A DNA stretch of 64,000 nt, from NCBI GenBank assembly GCA_039566865.1, contig CM076961.1:7029501-7093500 (forward strand), given 5' to 3'. How positions within the stretch are numbered: position 1 is the first letter of the stretch; the number at the start of each line of letters is the position of its first letter. Both the position numbers and the translations under genes were made by a program. A model generated the notes under the pieces. That model was not told the DNA's origin, did no database searches, and saw only the letters and a program-made list of their open reading frames with translations. This stretch comes from Aurelia coerulea. Taxonomy: Eukaryota > Cnidaria > Scyphozoa > Semaeostomeae > Ulmaridae. Shown piece by piece: positions 33,118-44,342 of this stretch.

Positions 33118-33281
33118 TGTGATTGGTTTAGATTTTGACCTCTCGCGTAGCGTAAAGAAGCTCTCGAGGCCTTTCTTGTTCGTGAGTGGAGAAGAAACCA
33201 GCAAATCGAAATCGACCAAGAAGCAACTCGAAATTTCGTTGGCTGCTGCAAATCACTGCGTCTTTTCAATCTGCAGAAAGG
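33118..33281 (+). promoter_or_regulatory. Candidate NFYB promoter and noncoding first exon
   Basis: This patch is richer in CpG than its surroundings (CTCTCGCGTAGCG, CTCGAGG, TCGAAATCGACC). It starts next to an inverted CCAAT box (GATTGGTTT, ATTGG at 33122-33126) and ends at a good splice donor (AAAGGGTAAGGG, GT at 33282). NFYB coding exon 1 begins after an acceptor at 36221-36223, which implies an upstream noncoding exon, and this is the best candidate. NF-Y regulating its own subunit through a CCAAT box would fit, but that is inference. Confidence 0.3.
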
Positions 33282-36223
33282 GTAAGGGACATTTGTTTAT
33301 CGCTTCTGGGAAGCAGGTCGCGGATGTAATTATTTCGGCAGGCATCTCTGCTAAATACCTTCGATCGAGTAGAAATTATTTCATTAATTGAAGACCGCCA
33401 TTGCTCGCAATCGATTTTGCATGATTGTGATTAGGCCACTTGGGCTCACCACATTCAAATATGCCTTTTCATACAATGGTTATGGATTTTAATTAGGCCT
33501 AGGCCTAGTACAGCTTCCGTAGTATAGATTGGCCTACATTAGTCATTTACGATTCCAAAGAAAGTGTCCTGAGAGTTGTTATAAATTCCATAGGCATTAT
33601 ATATATTGATATTGGCGATTGAAGGAAAGGCGGAATAGACTTTGTTGATGGCAGCTGCCCACAATATCGATTTGGGTCTGTGACCATCTGCGCCTTGTCT
33701 GGCAGAGCCAAAAATAGATCCCTATCCTGCCTTGCTTTCCTTTCCATTCGACATGCCTTTTCTTTTTCGTCGAATTGCTTTCCGGCTGACGAATTTTGTA
33801 AAAACCTAAGATATGATAGAAATCGATGATATGAATTTTTAGGCTCATGTAGTAAAATTATGTAAATTGAATTTTGGTTTGTAAATTAGAGAAGCTACAA
33901 ACTGTTGGAAACTTGCCCGTTGAATTCCAAGTAGATTCGATAAATCAAAATGGAAACTGATTTTGCTACTCAGCCCACATAATAATAATAATATAATAAT
34001 AATAATAATAATGGATGTTAACAGATCCACATGTCATGGCTATTCTCTGTTAAATGCTACCTAAAATATCGTCTGTAATTAGAAGTATTGATTGTCCTGA
34101 ATAAATTGAGGTTGTCCATAATACATTAAAATAAACTCTTACACTAACTTATTACATTGTACCTCATTAAAAACTTGTGTAAAATTTATGTAACAATTTT
34201 ATTTTTTAAGAATTCTTTAGATAATGTCAGGAATTTATTATAGATAGATTTATCATTTTGTGGCACTGAACTGTTATTTAAGTCTGGCAAAAAAGCGATG
34301 TATCACCCAAACTTTTCAATCAAGCTTAAGCTTTTTAAAGAGTATGGCAAGATTTGCCAAAGGAAAAACAAAAGAGTGGGTTCAGGTTATATGCTGCTCT
34401 TTTGGTTTACTAAACTAAAGAATTCCATCGCCTTCTCAGGGCCCAATTTTAAAATGGCTGGCAAAGAAGAAGCTCCTTCACAGCAATGACACATTGTCTA
34501 ATCAATACCAATGACCAATTTGATTAAGTGTGGCAACAGTGCAACGCATAACCCAAGTCTGCATTCAGCACCGCCTTGTTGCCAAACGAAAACCTAAGCC
34601 TCATTCATTTTTGCACGGTCAGTCTGCTTGAAAGTTGGAATTTAATGACAATGGTTTTGATATGAAAGATAACGAGGTGCGGGTATACCCCCAAAATACT
34701 GGAACTTACATATATGGCAAGGGGCAGATCCATGTGGGGGGGGAGGCAGAGTGGGAAGTCAAGATGAAATCTCTAGAAAGGGCCCAGAAAGCAGCCGTGT
34801 ACAGAAGCCAATAGTCTCAAAAGTATGGCAGTTCTCAATGAGATCTTACACGTGCAGACCAACCAAGCAGTGGCTTGCTTGCATGCAAGGTCTTTGATTC
34901 TTTTGTAGGGAACTAAAGATCTCGTTCAAAATCAGCGTGCACAACATACAATATTTGTAAAGATCTTGTGGGTGCAGTTGCCACACTCTACAGACTAGTA
35001 CAGAAAGGTACTGCACAAATTGTTGCACATGTACATGGAATACATACATGCCATCAAACAGGATGGTCATGATGAACCATGCTCTCCTGTCCCAGATAGA
35101 CACTCCATTTGCAAAATTTTGAAAACTTCCCACCCCCTGAACCTCATTATTATGCACCCTCTGATCAATTTAATGAAAATGTAAGTAAAGCTTCCTTTAC
35201 TTGTGCAGAATTGATTAACAGCCTTAAGAAATATGAAATATTTTATTCTGAAATATGTATCCCCTCTTAAATAATTGAGATCCCCCTATTTGTTAAGTTT
35301 TCAAATTTCCCCAACAATCCCAATTATGAAGACCACCTCTTCTATTAGGAACTAGACTTGTTACCTTCTTTGCATGTACTGTAATTGTAGATGCCTTGTG
35401 TGCATGCTTTTCTGCTAATTGAAAAATCAAGCTTGATTCCTGCGATATGTATATGCCTATAGTAGTTATTCTTGCTGCAAATTCAGATGATTAAACCACT
35501 GTCCCACAGCTCCTTCAATGTTCGCCATGCCATACTTTTGAAGGGTTTATAGACTGCACCAATAACTGTATTTGTTCTCAATGATGTATGTGCATTATGT
35601 ACAGTGCACAGCAAAACGCTCACAGGACCCATTCGATAGGCATTTCCTGCAAGCACAGGCTGGACAACTGTATCATTCACCTGCAATGGTACTGTATGTC
35701 TGCACAAGGACTTTAAGCCATCCCACAATAAATGATTCTCACAGGAAACAATTTCTATGATCACTTTGCTGACTTTCGCTTTCACTTGCTTTTAAGGTAG
35801 TTGTTTTCAATAAGGCGACAATTTGCAATGACTAATCAAACATTCTCCATAATCTGTCCTATTGGCTGTATGGCTGACACTTTGGGGGGGGGGGGAGGAG
35901 GTATGATCACCCTCCCAATGTTGGCTAGAACAAAGATTTTTTGTTCAAAAATAATAGGAATAAACAATGCTTTTAACTGAAACTATGAACTCCTTCCCCC
36001 AATATTTGGCAAAGTGTCCACCATTGCCTTTTGGCTTCATTGACAAATGCCTACTTCAGGACGATTCTTTGCCAATTGGCTAAGAATTGAAAAAAAACGC
36101 TGTACAAAAAGGATATTTAACCCATCTGAATCCCACAGACTGGATTTTGGCTTAATGGTTTCTGAGAAAACAGGTACAGTATCTTTGTCATAGATTGATG
36201 TCAAATTTCCTTTCTCCCTTCAG
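33282..36223 (+). other. Probable 5' UTR intron of NFYB
   Basis: Between the candidate noncoding exon and the acceptor TTTCTCCCTTCAG. It contains an (AAT)n microsatellite (about 33980-34012), a weak SINE piece (about 35468-35515), and G-runs at about 34735 and 35884. No gene is recognised. Confidence 0.3.
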
Positions 36224-36225
36224 GT

Positions 36226-36661
36226 ATGGAGGCAGCTAGTGTATCAGGAACATCTGTAAGCTCTACCCAATTATCAGCAAATCAACTGCCCACATTTGTC
36301 ACCCAGCCCAATACCAGTCATACAAACAAGCAAGTTCCTGCTTTGCCAACTGTCTCCGGGAATCAACATAATGATGGAATGCACCATGTGACCAGCACTG
36401 GTGCTCCAATAATGGTGATCCAGCAACCAGATGTGACATCTGCTGTGGGTCTTGTAGCAGCTTCTGCTCCAAGCACCCAAGGAATTCCAGGGGCAACTGT
36501 GCAAGCAGCTGCCGAGCAACCTCAGATGGGTGGGTTATACACCTCTGCAACTGGTCTCCCAGCAGAATATGTTATTCCTGGCACAAACATGCTGTCACAG
36601 GCATCTCAGCCATTCCATGTTCATGTACCTGTTATGCAACAGCAAGAAGGAGGCAGTGAAG
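36226..36661 (+). CDS. NFYB: NF-YB, coding exon 1 (long N-terminal region)
   Basis: First coding exon of the CCAAT-binding factor subunit NF-YB. The exon opens two bases before the ATG, right after acceptor TTTCTCCCTTCAG, and ends at donor GTAAGA (36662). It encodes 145 residues plus the first base of a Glu codon. The sequence is rich in Ser, Thr, Gln, Pro, Ala and Val (MEAASVSGTSVSS ... HVHVPVMQQQEGG) with no predicted fold. Vertebrate NF-YB has only about 50-55 residues before the histone fold, so this N-terminal part is roughly three times longer. Its composition resembles the Q/S/T-rich activation regions of NF-YA and NF-YC. The function of the extension is unknown. Internal in-frame Met codons (for example in NDGMHHV) could allow shorter forms. 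Confidence 0.9.
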
Positions 36662-37849
36662 GTAAGAATGAGAAGGGTGCTTGCTACAGTACAAGCCTTG
36701 CATACAGGTTTCTGTCCCAAAATGAAGCATCAGGGTTTTCAATATATCAGTACTGAAATTTTAAAATTTAATTGCCGAGTTAAACAAACATATGGTACTT
36801 CAAAACATACATGAACAATTTTTGCTTCATAATTTTTTCGAAAATAACATCAAGTCTGAATGGTTGAACTGTGTATTCACAAGGTGTATATCTTTCTGGA
36901 AAAATGGGAACCATCACATACAGTAGTTTTTGTTTTCTGTTCCAACTGGGGGTGGGATTGATGATTGCTAAAGTGAGCGTTGCCAATGTAAATTTTCACT
37001 GAACATGTAGTTGGATCAGAATCTCCAGGTCCATGACAAAAAAGGGTGTAACTAAGTTTGACAACTGATTCCTGTGGACTGAAGGGTGCTCTTCAAAATG
37101 GGCTGAGTCCAACCTCTGGGAATGGTGGAGAAAAGGTAGGAGAGGGGCTGGTCAAAATGTTTGCCCTATTTTCTATATTTTGTATTTGCCGGCGAATTAC
37201 AATGAAACTGTACCAACAAATATTTTGTAAATGATTCAATTACCTCCTATAGACAGCCTTTTCAATTAAAGTATCGACAATTACTAGAACTGATGTTTCA
37301 GCTGCGAAATTGCGCTTTGTAATTTGCGCATGCGCAAAAAGAAAATGCAAATTTCTGCATGGAATTTTGAGGCTGAGGCCTCCGTGTGATAACAAGATCA
37401 GGAAAAGATAAACAGAGAAGTTAGAAAATGGCTTTTCTTGAATTCTGCCATTTCCAATGTTGTTTATAATGGTCCATACAGCCAAAATGTATCAAAATGC
37501 AAGTTGTATGTTTCCAGAAACAGAACTTTTTAAAGAAGTTATGTCAGTGAAATTAAGATTTTGGAGAACAAAATGAATTAACGCAACTAATGAACTCTTG
37601 TTCAAAGTAAGATGTTCACAACTTTTGAAGAACATGTCTTGTAAAATCTCTCATCAACATTGCCTATTTCTGCATCTGACTCTCAATCTGACTCACTGTC
37701 GCTGCTGAGATCAGATCCACTCTTGGGACCCTTTTCTGCATGATTAACAGTTGTGTAGATTCTTGGTAACAGAGGTAGAGGATGCTTTATGGGGAAGACG
37801 CTTCCATTTCCTTCGATCTACCCAGATTGCAGTGGAGATGAGGGTGATG

Positions 37850-38600
37850 ATGGATCATATTAAGGCAATTGCACACTGTTATGTGATGTGGCAGGGTATC
37901 TGCATCCAGATGAATCGTCAATAATTTTTGCTTTTTAAAGTTCGCCATTTATTTGCCCTTGCTTGAGGCAGAGATTCACTTTTCTCGTCGTTGTAGATAT
38001 ACCTCAAAGTAAACTGTTTGATTTCCTTCTTTACATCTTTTTGATATTTCAAGGATTCGTGTGAGACCTGCTAGTAAATAATATTGTTTGCTTCCATAAT
38101 ACATAGAGTCTACTGATAGCATCAGCCCCACTAATTGCATGAAGTTGGACAACAATGGACAATAATTCTTGGCCGCACATCACTCTTCAGTAATCGATGC
38201 AACCTTGTCTGTACAGGTAGATAGGATGTAAACATTTGTGAGCAATGCAAGCTGCCATAGCCAGAACATCAGTATCTTCTGCATCAACTGTAAATGGAAT
38301 CATGATGCTGCCCCTGCTCTCACAGAGAGACATGGGAAAGAAAATTTGTGTATCTGCTTCGTGTTGGCAGTTGCTGAACTCTAGAAGCTTTTCTCCTGTG
38401 TCTTGCAAATATACTTTTTCTGCTTGTGTAGAAAAGCCTACCTTCTCTACCCTCTATTCTTCGTTTGAACTCTGTGAGAAGGAGCGCTTGCAAGCAAACC
38501 TCGTTTTTTGCGTTGGCATTAAGGGCGTTGAATCTACTTTCTTTTGGAATCTTTGCTCCAGTTTAGGGAAACATTGATAAAGCCTTCGACGTAGCTTTCA
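37850..38600 (-). pseudogene. Decayed transposon-associated gene fragment
   Basis: The minus strand reads CQHEADTQIFF ... FTVDAEDTDVLAMAACI ... LYRQGCIDY (about 38360-38187), then, after a damaged stretch, VVQLHAISGADAIS (about 38160-38110). The motif order H-E-A-D-T, then D-T-D-V-L, then H-A-[I/F]-[S/T]-G-[A/C]-D matches a family of uncharacterised proteins that are common, multi-copy and transposon-like in marine invertebrate genomes. Several stops and frame changes show that it is dead. Confidence 0.5.
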
Positions 38601-39551
38601 TTTTGCAGGCCATGCTCGGAATCCTTGATTGACATGGCAGCATCACAACGACCATGCATTAGATGATACACAGCAATATTAGAATGTCTTCCCAAGATTG
38701 CGTCCTATGTGTAAGGTGCTCCATAAGCTGTCTCTCAGCCTTCTTTATTTCAACAATGATCCAACCTCCAACCAGTTTCAATGACCTGACCAGTGACCAG
38801 TTTCAACTTGTTTTCGTTTTGAACCAGTCAACCCCAGGAGTCGACCAGCTTTGCTTTCTCTGTATTTCTTAGAAATCCGCTCAGGTTGAAAAAGTGGCAA
38901 AGATACTGCTGTCACTCGATGTTTCATAGCTTCGTCAAGATTTATTGCTGATTTTCAGCAATATTCAGTGGACTGACCATATGGCCTTATTCTGCATCTC
39001 GCCAGTCACCTAATTCGTAGTGATTCTCGCTTGCTCTTTAGTATGGCTTCACAAATGATGCCCGTTTGTTTAGCTTGATTCTGTTACAGTTCAGCTTTTC
39101 GGTCGAGGATCTTTTCTTGGAATAACTGATCTACCTGCATTCGACCATTTGATTTTGCTTACTTGAAATCACATATTAACTTCTCAGACACTAGAAACCA
39201 AAACTGCACAGTGCACAGTGGACATTCCCTTTCATACAAGCAGCCAGTCAGCGCTCGTACTGCTTTCTCATCGTTTAACTAACTTGATTAAGTATTTGCT
39301 TTATGATCACGCTTCTGCCTTGTCACAGATGCATAGGACGTGAGAGAGCCATGTATTTTCATGACTTTGATCACAGTCTTTTTGTGGATATTCGACGTTC
39401 AACAAAGCATCATTCTTTACGATGCCAATCCAGTCTCCTTTCATTTTTGGAGCTCTTATTCATCGTAATTCATGGCAGAGTATTCCGTTTAAGGTATTCT
39501 CTGCCTCTGTTACCAAGAAATTTACAGCAACTGTTAATTACTGCAGTAATA

Positions 39552-40640
39552 TAATTTTCCCTCCTTCGTAAGTTTCCTATTAATGATAGTATACCTGTCC
39601 GATGATTTTTATCAGACAAGACAGGACACCCTGTTGAGAGGCACATCCCGTCAAGTCAGATTTGATCGGGACTAGCGACAAGAATTTAGGTCAAATCAAG
39701 CCATAATAATTCTCTATATAATCCTCGATAGCTAACTTGAAGATAGATACCTTGTTTGTTCATATTGGTGCATGGAGGGTTTGAATATCTATCTCGAGAG
39801 TCCAAATTTGCTTCCATCTCCAAACCAGAGGTTTTGGGTTTTGGCCTAAACTGCAAACGCGCTATTTTAGGGAATCTTTTGAATTTCCATGAAATAAGAG
39901 AATAAAGCCTCGTGATCAGGAAAATATTTGAATAGAAATTCAATCAAATTCATCAATTTTGTCCTGAAAAAAATCTTTTTTATGCTTCAAAAGTTTCGAA
40001 AAGTTAGCATTACATCTGTCTCATAAAAGAAAAGTAATCCGCAAAAATAGTTGGCTTGGGTGTAAAAAATGAATTAGTTCTTGCAATCTTCATGACTTTA
40101 ATGAAATGCATTTTGTGTAAACTTCCTTCGAATCATAACGAAACAAGAAATCACATATACCCGAGGGAAAATATCCATAGATAGGAGCCCTAAAAATGCT
40201 CATTCGTGGTTGGCTCTTTTGCAGGTGCACTATGATTGAAGAAATATATTCCTTTGTGAATTTTCCCTTCGACATTGTTATGTTTGTCATTTTTTCGCTT
40301 TCAAATTTCAATTGAAAAGTGTGCCTACACATGTGTGCCTTAGCATGCTCATGCTCACACTACTACACTATGCATATGACTGAGGAGCTTCCTCAAGCAC
40401 GTTTTCAGTTAGGCCGAAACCCGAAACCTCTGGTTTGGAGATATGGGCAAATTTGGACTTTCAAGATTGATATTCCAGCTCTCCATGCACCGATATCAAC
40501 AAACTAGGTATTCATCTTCAAGTTGGCTATCGAGGATTACATTAAAAAGTATATTGGATTGATTGGACCTAAATTCTTGTTGCTAGTCCTGATAAAATCC
40601 GTTGCGTTTTAATTGGGACACTCGGTATGGAGTGCCCTCT
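39552..40640. mobile_element. Foldback element, copy 1 of the NFYB-intron pair
   Basis: The left arm (about 39650-39860) and right arm (about 40405-40610) are inverted copies, for example GGGACTAGCGACAAGAATTT against AAATTCTTGTTGCTAGTCC, and CTCCAAACCAGAGGTTTTGG against CCGAAACCTCTGGTTTGGAG. The sequence from 39552 is shared almost base for base with 51066 onward, so the repeat unit may extend left of the arms. A diverged relative lies at 8085-8790. No transposase. Confidence 0.8.
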
Positions 40641-40962
40641 ACTCCAGTGATGGTACTACTATGTGTGCCATACCTGTATGAAAACTACATCACTGCATCA
40701 GTTGTTCGAAAAGCAACTACCACGGAACTATTCCTAAAGAGCACAATGGGCTTTGAAATCATTTTTGACATGTTAGAGGCTCAATGAACAACTATTAACT
40801 ATTTTGCTAGTCGTCATAACACCAAGGTCTTTCAAAAGTTTGGCAGCACAAACCAGTGAGAGATTTCCTGTGATAGGCTTTTAGTTTTCATTTAGGTGCA
40901 CGCATTACATGTTTCTCTTTGCCTTCTCAGTGTTACCTTCTTTTGTTAAAATGTATTTTCAG

Positions 40963-41030
40963 AAAGTTCAGGGTATCATGAAATGGATGAAGATGGTAGA
41001 GGAGGAGACAAAGATGAGCTCAGAGAGCAG
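40963..41030 (+). CDS. NFYB: NF-YB, coding exon 2 (acidic linker)
   Basis: After acceptor ATTTTCAG, two bases complete the split Glu codon, then SSGYHEMDEDGRGGDKDELREQ follows, ending at donor GTAAAC. This acidic linker leads into the conserved REQDR start of the histone fold. Length and phase (2+66 bases) fit both neighbours exactly. Confidence 0.9.
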
Positions 41031-41508
41031 GTAAACACTGTATTTGGTTTCCTGATAAGGTGCTAGATTAACAAACTACTCTCAGTTCATGAATGACAAA
41101 GCAATGATTTTGGAAGTGTTTTGTGCGATAGCTTATGTGTTCAATTAAATATTAATAGTTACTTGACTGAAGTTAGCCACTTCGTTCTGAAAATATGAGG
41201 ATCTTCTCAAAAAGGTTCCTTCAAAACTATCGATACCAGCTAAAATTCGTGATCAAATTCGTCACTTTTCTACCTCACATCATAGATATGCTCACATCAA
41301 TGACATAAACACTTTTTAGCATGCACTATTCTCTTGGTGGGAGGATGGAATCTCCTTGAATAAATGTGTTACAATACTGGGGATGGCGTTTTTATTCTTC
41401 CAAACGGATAACACTTGCTGAACGTGTTCAAATCATTTCTCAAGTTTTTAAAGGGGACTTTCTTGAAAATCTTGCTCTAAGCTGTAAAAACTTTTCATTT
41501 TTCTGCAG

Positions 41509-41574
41509 GATCGCTTTCTCCCAATAGCCAATGTAGCAAGAATAATGAAGAAAGGAGTTCCAAAACAGGGCAAG
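41509..41574 (+). CDS. NFYB: NF-YB, coding exon 3 (helix alpha1)
   Basis: The exon encodes DRFLPIANVARIMKKGVPKQ, then GK: the first helix and loop L1 of the NF-YB histone fold, which contacts DNA and starts the H2B-like pairing with NF-YC. It matches vertebrate NF-YB almost residue for residue (KKGVPKQG instead of KNAIPQTG). Acceptor TTTTTCTGCAG, donor GTAATT, 22 whole codons. Confidence 0.95.
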
Positions 41575-42229
41575 GTAATTTTAAGCTAAGCATATGCAAA
41601 TATTCAAGGAGAAGGACACTGATGTTAGCAAGATTCGATAATCTGCCACAATTCTAACGAAATCCGCCCAACGCAGTTCAACGGTAATTCAAACGTTCAA
41701 TCCGACATCTGATAAGATACCATGATCGTAATATTATTGCTAAAATCTGAAATCCGTATGAAGATATTGCCTTGTTCCAACGATCCGAGAAAACTGTTAC
41801 ACAAATTAATCAACCTGTTTGGATACCGGGTGTCCCGAAATGATGTATCAGCGTTTTCAGAAATGTACTGTCTTGACTTCTGCATCGATTTCAATGAAAT
41901 GCGAACAATTTCGTAGCAAAAATCTATGCTTAGATTTAGACATCCTTCTTTGCAGGAGAATCGGTCATGCCATTTTAGAGCTACTGGTTATTTTGCTTTG
42001 AAATTATTTTTTTATCATACTCCAAAGAGAACGGAAAAGATTCGATAGTATTTCCCTTTGTTAAATTTTTCAATTTGTAATATTTCTGAACAAAATATCA
42101 TATCAGCTACTAAAAACACCAACAAAACCATAATACCTTAAATGCTATAATACAAAAGTTAAAATACAAATCTACAGAATGCTGTGCTTCCTAGTGATCG
42201 TGCTTTGGGAATCATTGATGACTTAGCAA

Positions 42230-42460
42230 GAAATCCTTCAATTTCTTTTGGAAAGTGTAAATTGTAGGACTAGTTTTGATGTTCAATGGAATTTCGTTCT
42301 AAACTTTAGCTCCAGAATAATGGAGACTCCTCTTGGAAAATTCCAAATTTTGCCTTTGCACGTCGATATCTAACGAGTTCCTTAACGGATAGTTAGATAG
42401 CTGCGACTTTGTTAAAAATCTATTTTCAAGCTGTCAGGGCATAAATCATTGGTTATCTTA
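42230..42460 (-). pseudogene. LINE reverse-transcriptase C-terminal remnant
   Basis: The minus strand reads RFLTKSQLSNYPLRNSLDID, then LEFSKRSLHYSGAKV, a stop, and NEIPLNIKTSPTIYTFQKK. The phrase S-GAK-WN-IP...-FKKK is the usual C-terminus of CR1/Jockey-like LINE polymerases. Only this 3' end is left, with one stop. Confidence 0.65.
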
Positions 42461-42489
42461 TAAATCATGACAGAAACCGCCCGAAAAAC

Positions 42490-42645
42490 ATTTAGTTATC
42501 AAGGTGTACAGATATACAACAGATTGCCACCTGAACTAAAAAATGAAAACTCAGTTGTGAGATTCAGGAACGGGTGCAATGACTTTGATTTTAATTCTTA
42601 ACTTTGAAGAAACCTTATATTGTAAATAATAGTTTTTACTACTTT
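42490..42645 (+). pseudogene. LINE C-terminal remnant, opposite orientation
   Basis: Plus strand: FSYQGVQIYNRLPPELKNEN, then VVRFRNGCNDF and a stop. It is the same type of polymerase C-terminus (YNxLPxELK) but a different family from the neighbour at 42230-42460. Confidence 0.55.
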
Positions 42646-42954
42646 TCGTTAGACACAGGTCCTTGATTTATAGCAGCTGTTCTGAGTTGACCAAGTAAAC
42701 CTGTATAAATATTGATAACTAGCAATAGTTACTACTAGGTGCCCCACACCAGATATCTCTAGCAGGTATGGTAAACACTAAAAAGGTAGATCAGTGTTGC
42801 AGTTTTCACATAGTGATTCCCATATCCATTCTGTACAGGCTAAATATTTGACACTTGTGCATAAAATCTGCCACAGCATGTATTCACAGAAAGCATAGGG
42901 CTCGAATCTTTGCAACATAACTCATTAACCATGTTAGTGTTTGGCATATAACTG

Positions 42955-43060
42955 ATTGACTAAACAAGTAAATAAAGTAAAATATAAGCACTATGATGCG
43001 AATTGAAATAAGCACGACGTTTCGAGCATAGCCCGTTATCAAGTTAACTGATTGACTGTG
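42955..43060 (-). mobile_element. Penelope-like fragment, inverse copy
   Basis: On the minus strand: CTTGATAACGGGCTATGCTC, then GAAACGTCGTGCTTATTTC and the same following AT-rich sequence as at 46185-46300. Stem CGGGC/GCTCG is kept here. It is the same element in the opposite orientation, 3.2 kb away. Confidence 0.4.
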
Positions 43061-43864
43061 TAATAAGAAAAAATAATCTTGAAAAAATAAAGAGAAAAGA
43101 TTGAAGTTTGCCTTCTGGCATTAGATTCTTCAAAGCCGACTTTTCATTGCATTGTTGCCAAACGAAGAAAGAAGAGCATAAGAATCAGTCCATAACAAGA
43201 GAAGAAAATGCCTCAAAAGCATTAAAAACCAAATTAAATCTGCTAATTTAGTGAATTAGAATTGTTACAAAAGTATCGCTGGTTACTCTAAATCATGGCA
43301 GTTCATAAAAATATACGAGATGTTCTTAAAAAATCGGTCATGCAAAATTAATTGACTGGCCTAGGCCTTGTTTGCATCATGGCTTTGTTGAGGTAGTTAG
43401 GGGCCAATGCTGTTCCCCTGCTCTGGCATGCTCTGCTGGTCTCCTTCTTTTTACCGTCAAAAATTGCCCACTACTAGCTTTGCCAAAAACCATTTGTTTG
43501 TTTTGTTTTGTTGTTGTTATCTCAAACAGTTACTATGGACACCCCGGAGCCTTTTTGGCATGGAAAGAAAGAGAATTTCCTCCTCTGTTGAAAGCCCTTT
43601 GTTTCAGATACAAGAGTATGCTGAGAGAATACATATTACGTTACGTAATATGTTAAGCACCATATGGCGTGTATCATCATTATTCTATTCTCCTTTATAA
43701 TCCAGCTCAGTGAAATACAAACTACAACGAGTGCAGTAAATCTATGCCTTGCGAACCCGATTAAACCTGTTTTGACAGAAAACCAATCACATTCCACCAT
43801 TCTCAAACAAGCTTGCGTAAAACCTTGTCAATCCTGTATTACGACGAAAAATTCCAAATATGCG

Positions 43865-43944
43865 AGGATTTGAGATTCGAAGCCCTAGCCAGTGCAGCCT
43901 CGTATGCGCGCGGTGGGCTATAAAGCCCCACTTCGGTGTGGGGC

Positions 43945-43991
<47 letters not shown>
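43865..43991 (+). mobile_element. LINE 3' end: hairpin plus (ATT)n tail
   Basis: The 20-base perfect hairpin GCCCCACTTCGGTGTGGGGC (43925-43944) is followed directly by AATAATAAT and an (ATT)n run to 43991. A stable 3' stem-loop plus microsatellite tail is a common LINE 3' end recognised by the element's reverse transcriptase. No coding part is recognised upstream, so it is a severely 5'-truncated copy. Confidence 0.6.
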
Positions 43992-44274
43992 GATAGCCCT
44001 GTCAAGCATTTTTCAGCTACGGACATGAAGGAAGGCATTGTCATCCTCCAAGGAGCATAAAATAATGAGAAATATGAACCGCTCTCATGTAAGTGTGTAT
44101 GGATTGCTTCTTTGAGTTTCTCAGAGAATCATTGATACAATTGTCATCTTATTAAGACCACAAACGGGACAAAATTTGACGGCATACTTCGTAACTTTTC
44201 TCGAGGATTTTCAAAGTAGCTTCCAAGTGAATTGTCAATGGCTCTATTATCTAATTCTTCTTATCCATTTGCAG

Positions 44275-44342
44275 ATTGCGAAAGATGCAAAAGAATGTGT
44301 TCAAGAATGTGTATCAGAGTTCATCAGTTTTATTACTAGCGA
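44275..44342 (+). CDS. NFYB: NF-YB, coding exon 4 (helix alpha2)
   Basis: The exon encodes IAKDAKECVQECVSEFISFI, then TS and the first two bases of a Glu codon. This is the central histone-fold helix, including the paired cysteines known from NF-YB and the dimer face for NF-YC. It is identical to the vertebrate sequence as far as I recall. Acceptor CATTTGCAG, donor GTATCC. Confidence 0.95.

Larger units (their letters stand above)
36662..40962 (+). other. NFYB intron 1, TE-bearing
   Basis: Donor GTAAGA at 36662; acceptor ATTTTCAG ending 40962. It contains a decayed minus-strand transposon-related gene fragment (about 37850-38600) and a foldback element (39552-40640). The remaining sequence (36662-37850, 38600-39550) shows nothing I recognise. 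Confidence 0.8.
41575..44274 (+). other. NFYB intron 3, TE-bearing
   Basis: Holds two LINE C-terminal remnants in opposite orientations (42230-42460 minus, 42490-42645 plus), a Penelope-like hairpin piece (about 42955-43060) and a LINE 3' hairpin tail with (ATT)n (43900-43991). A mariner-like end TACCGGGTGTCCCG occurs at 41823 without a visible partner. Nothing is recognised in 43060-43860. Confidence 0.8.

Noticed and set aside
36274..36550. Minus-strand open frames across NFYB exon 1
   Set aside because: They are antisense shadows of the well-supported NF-YB coding exon.
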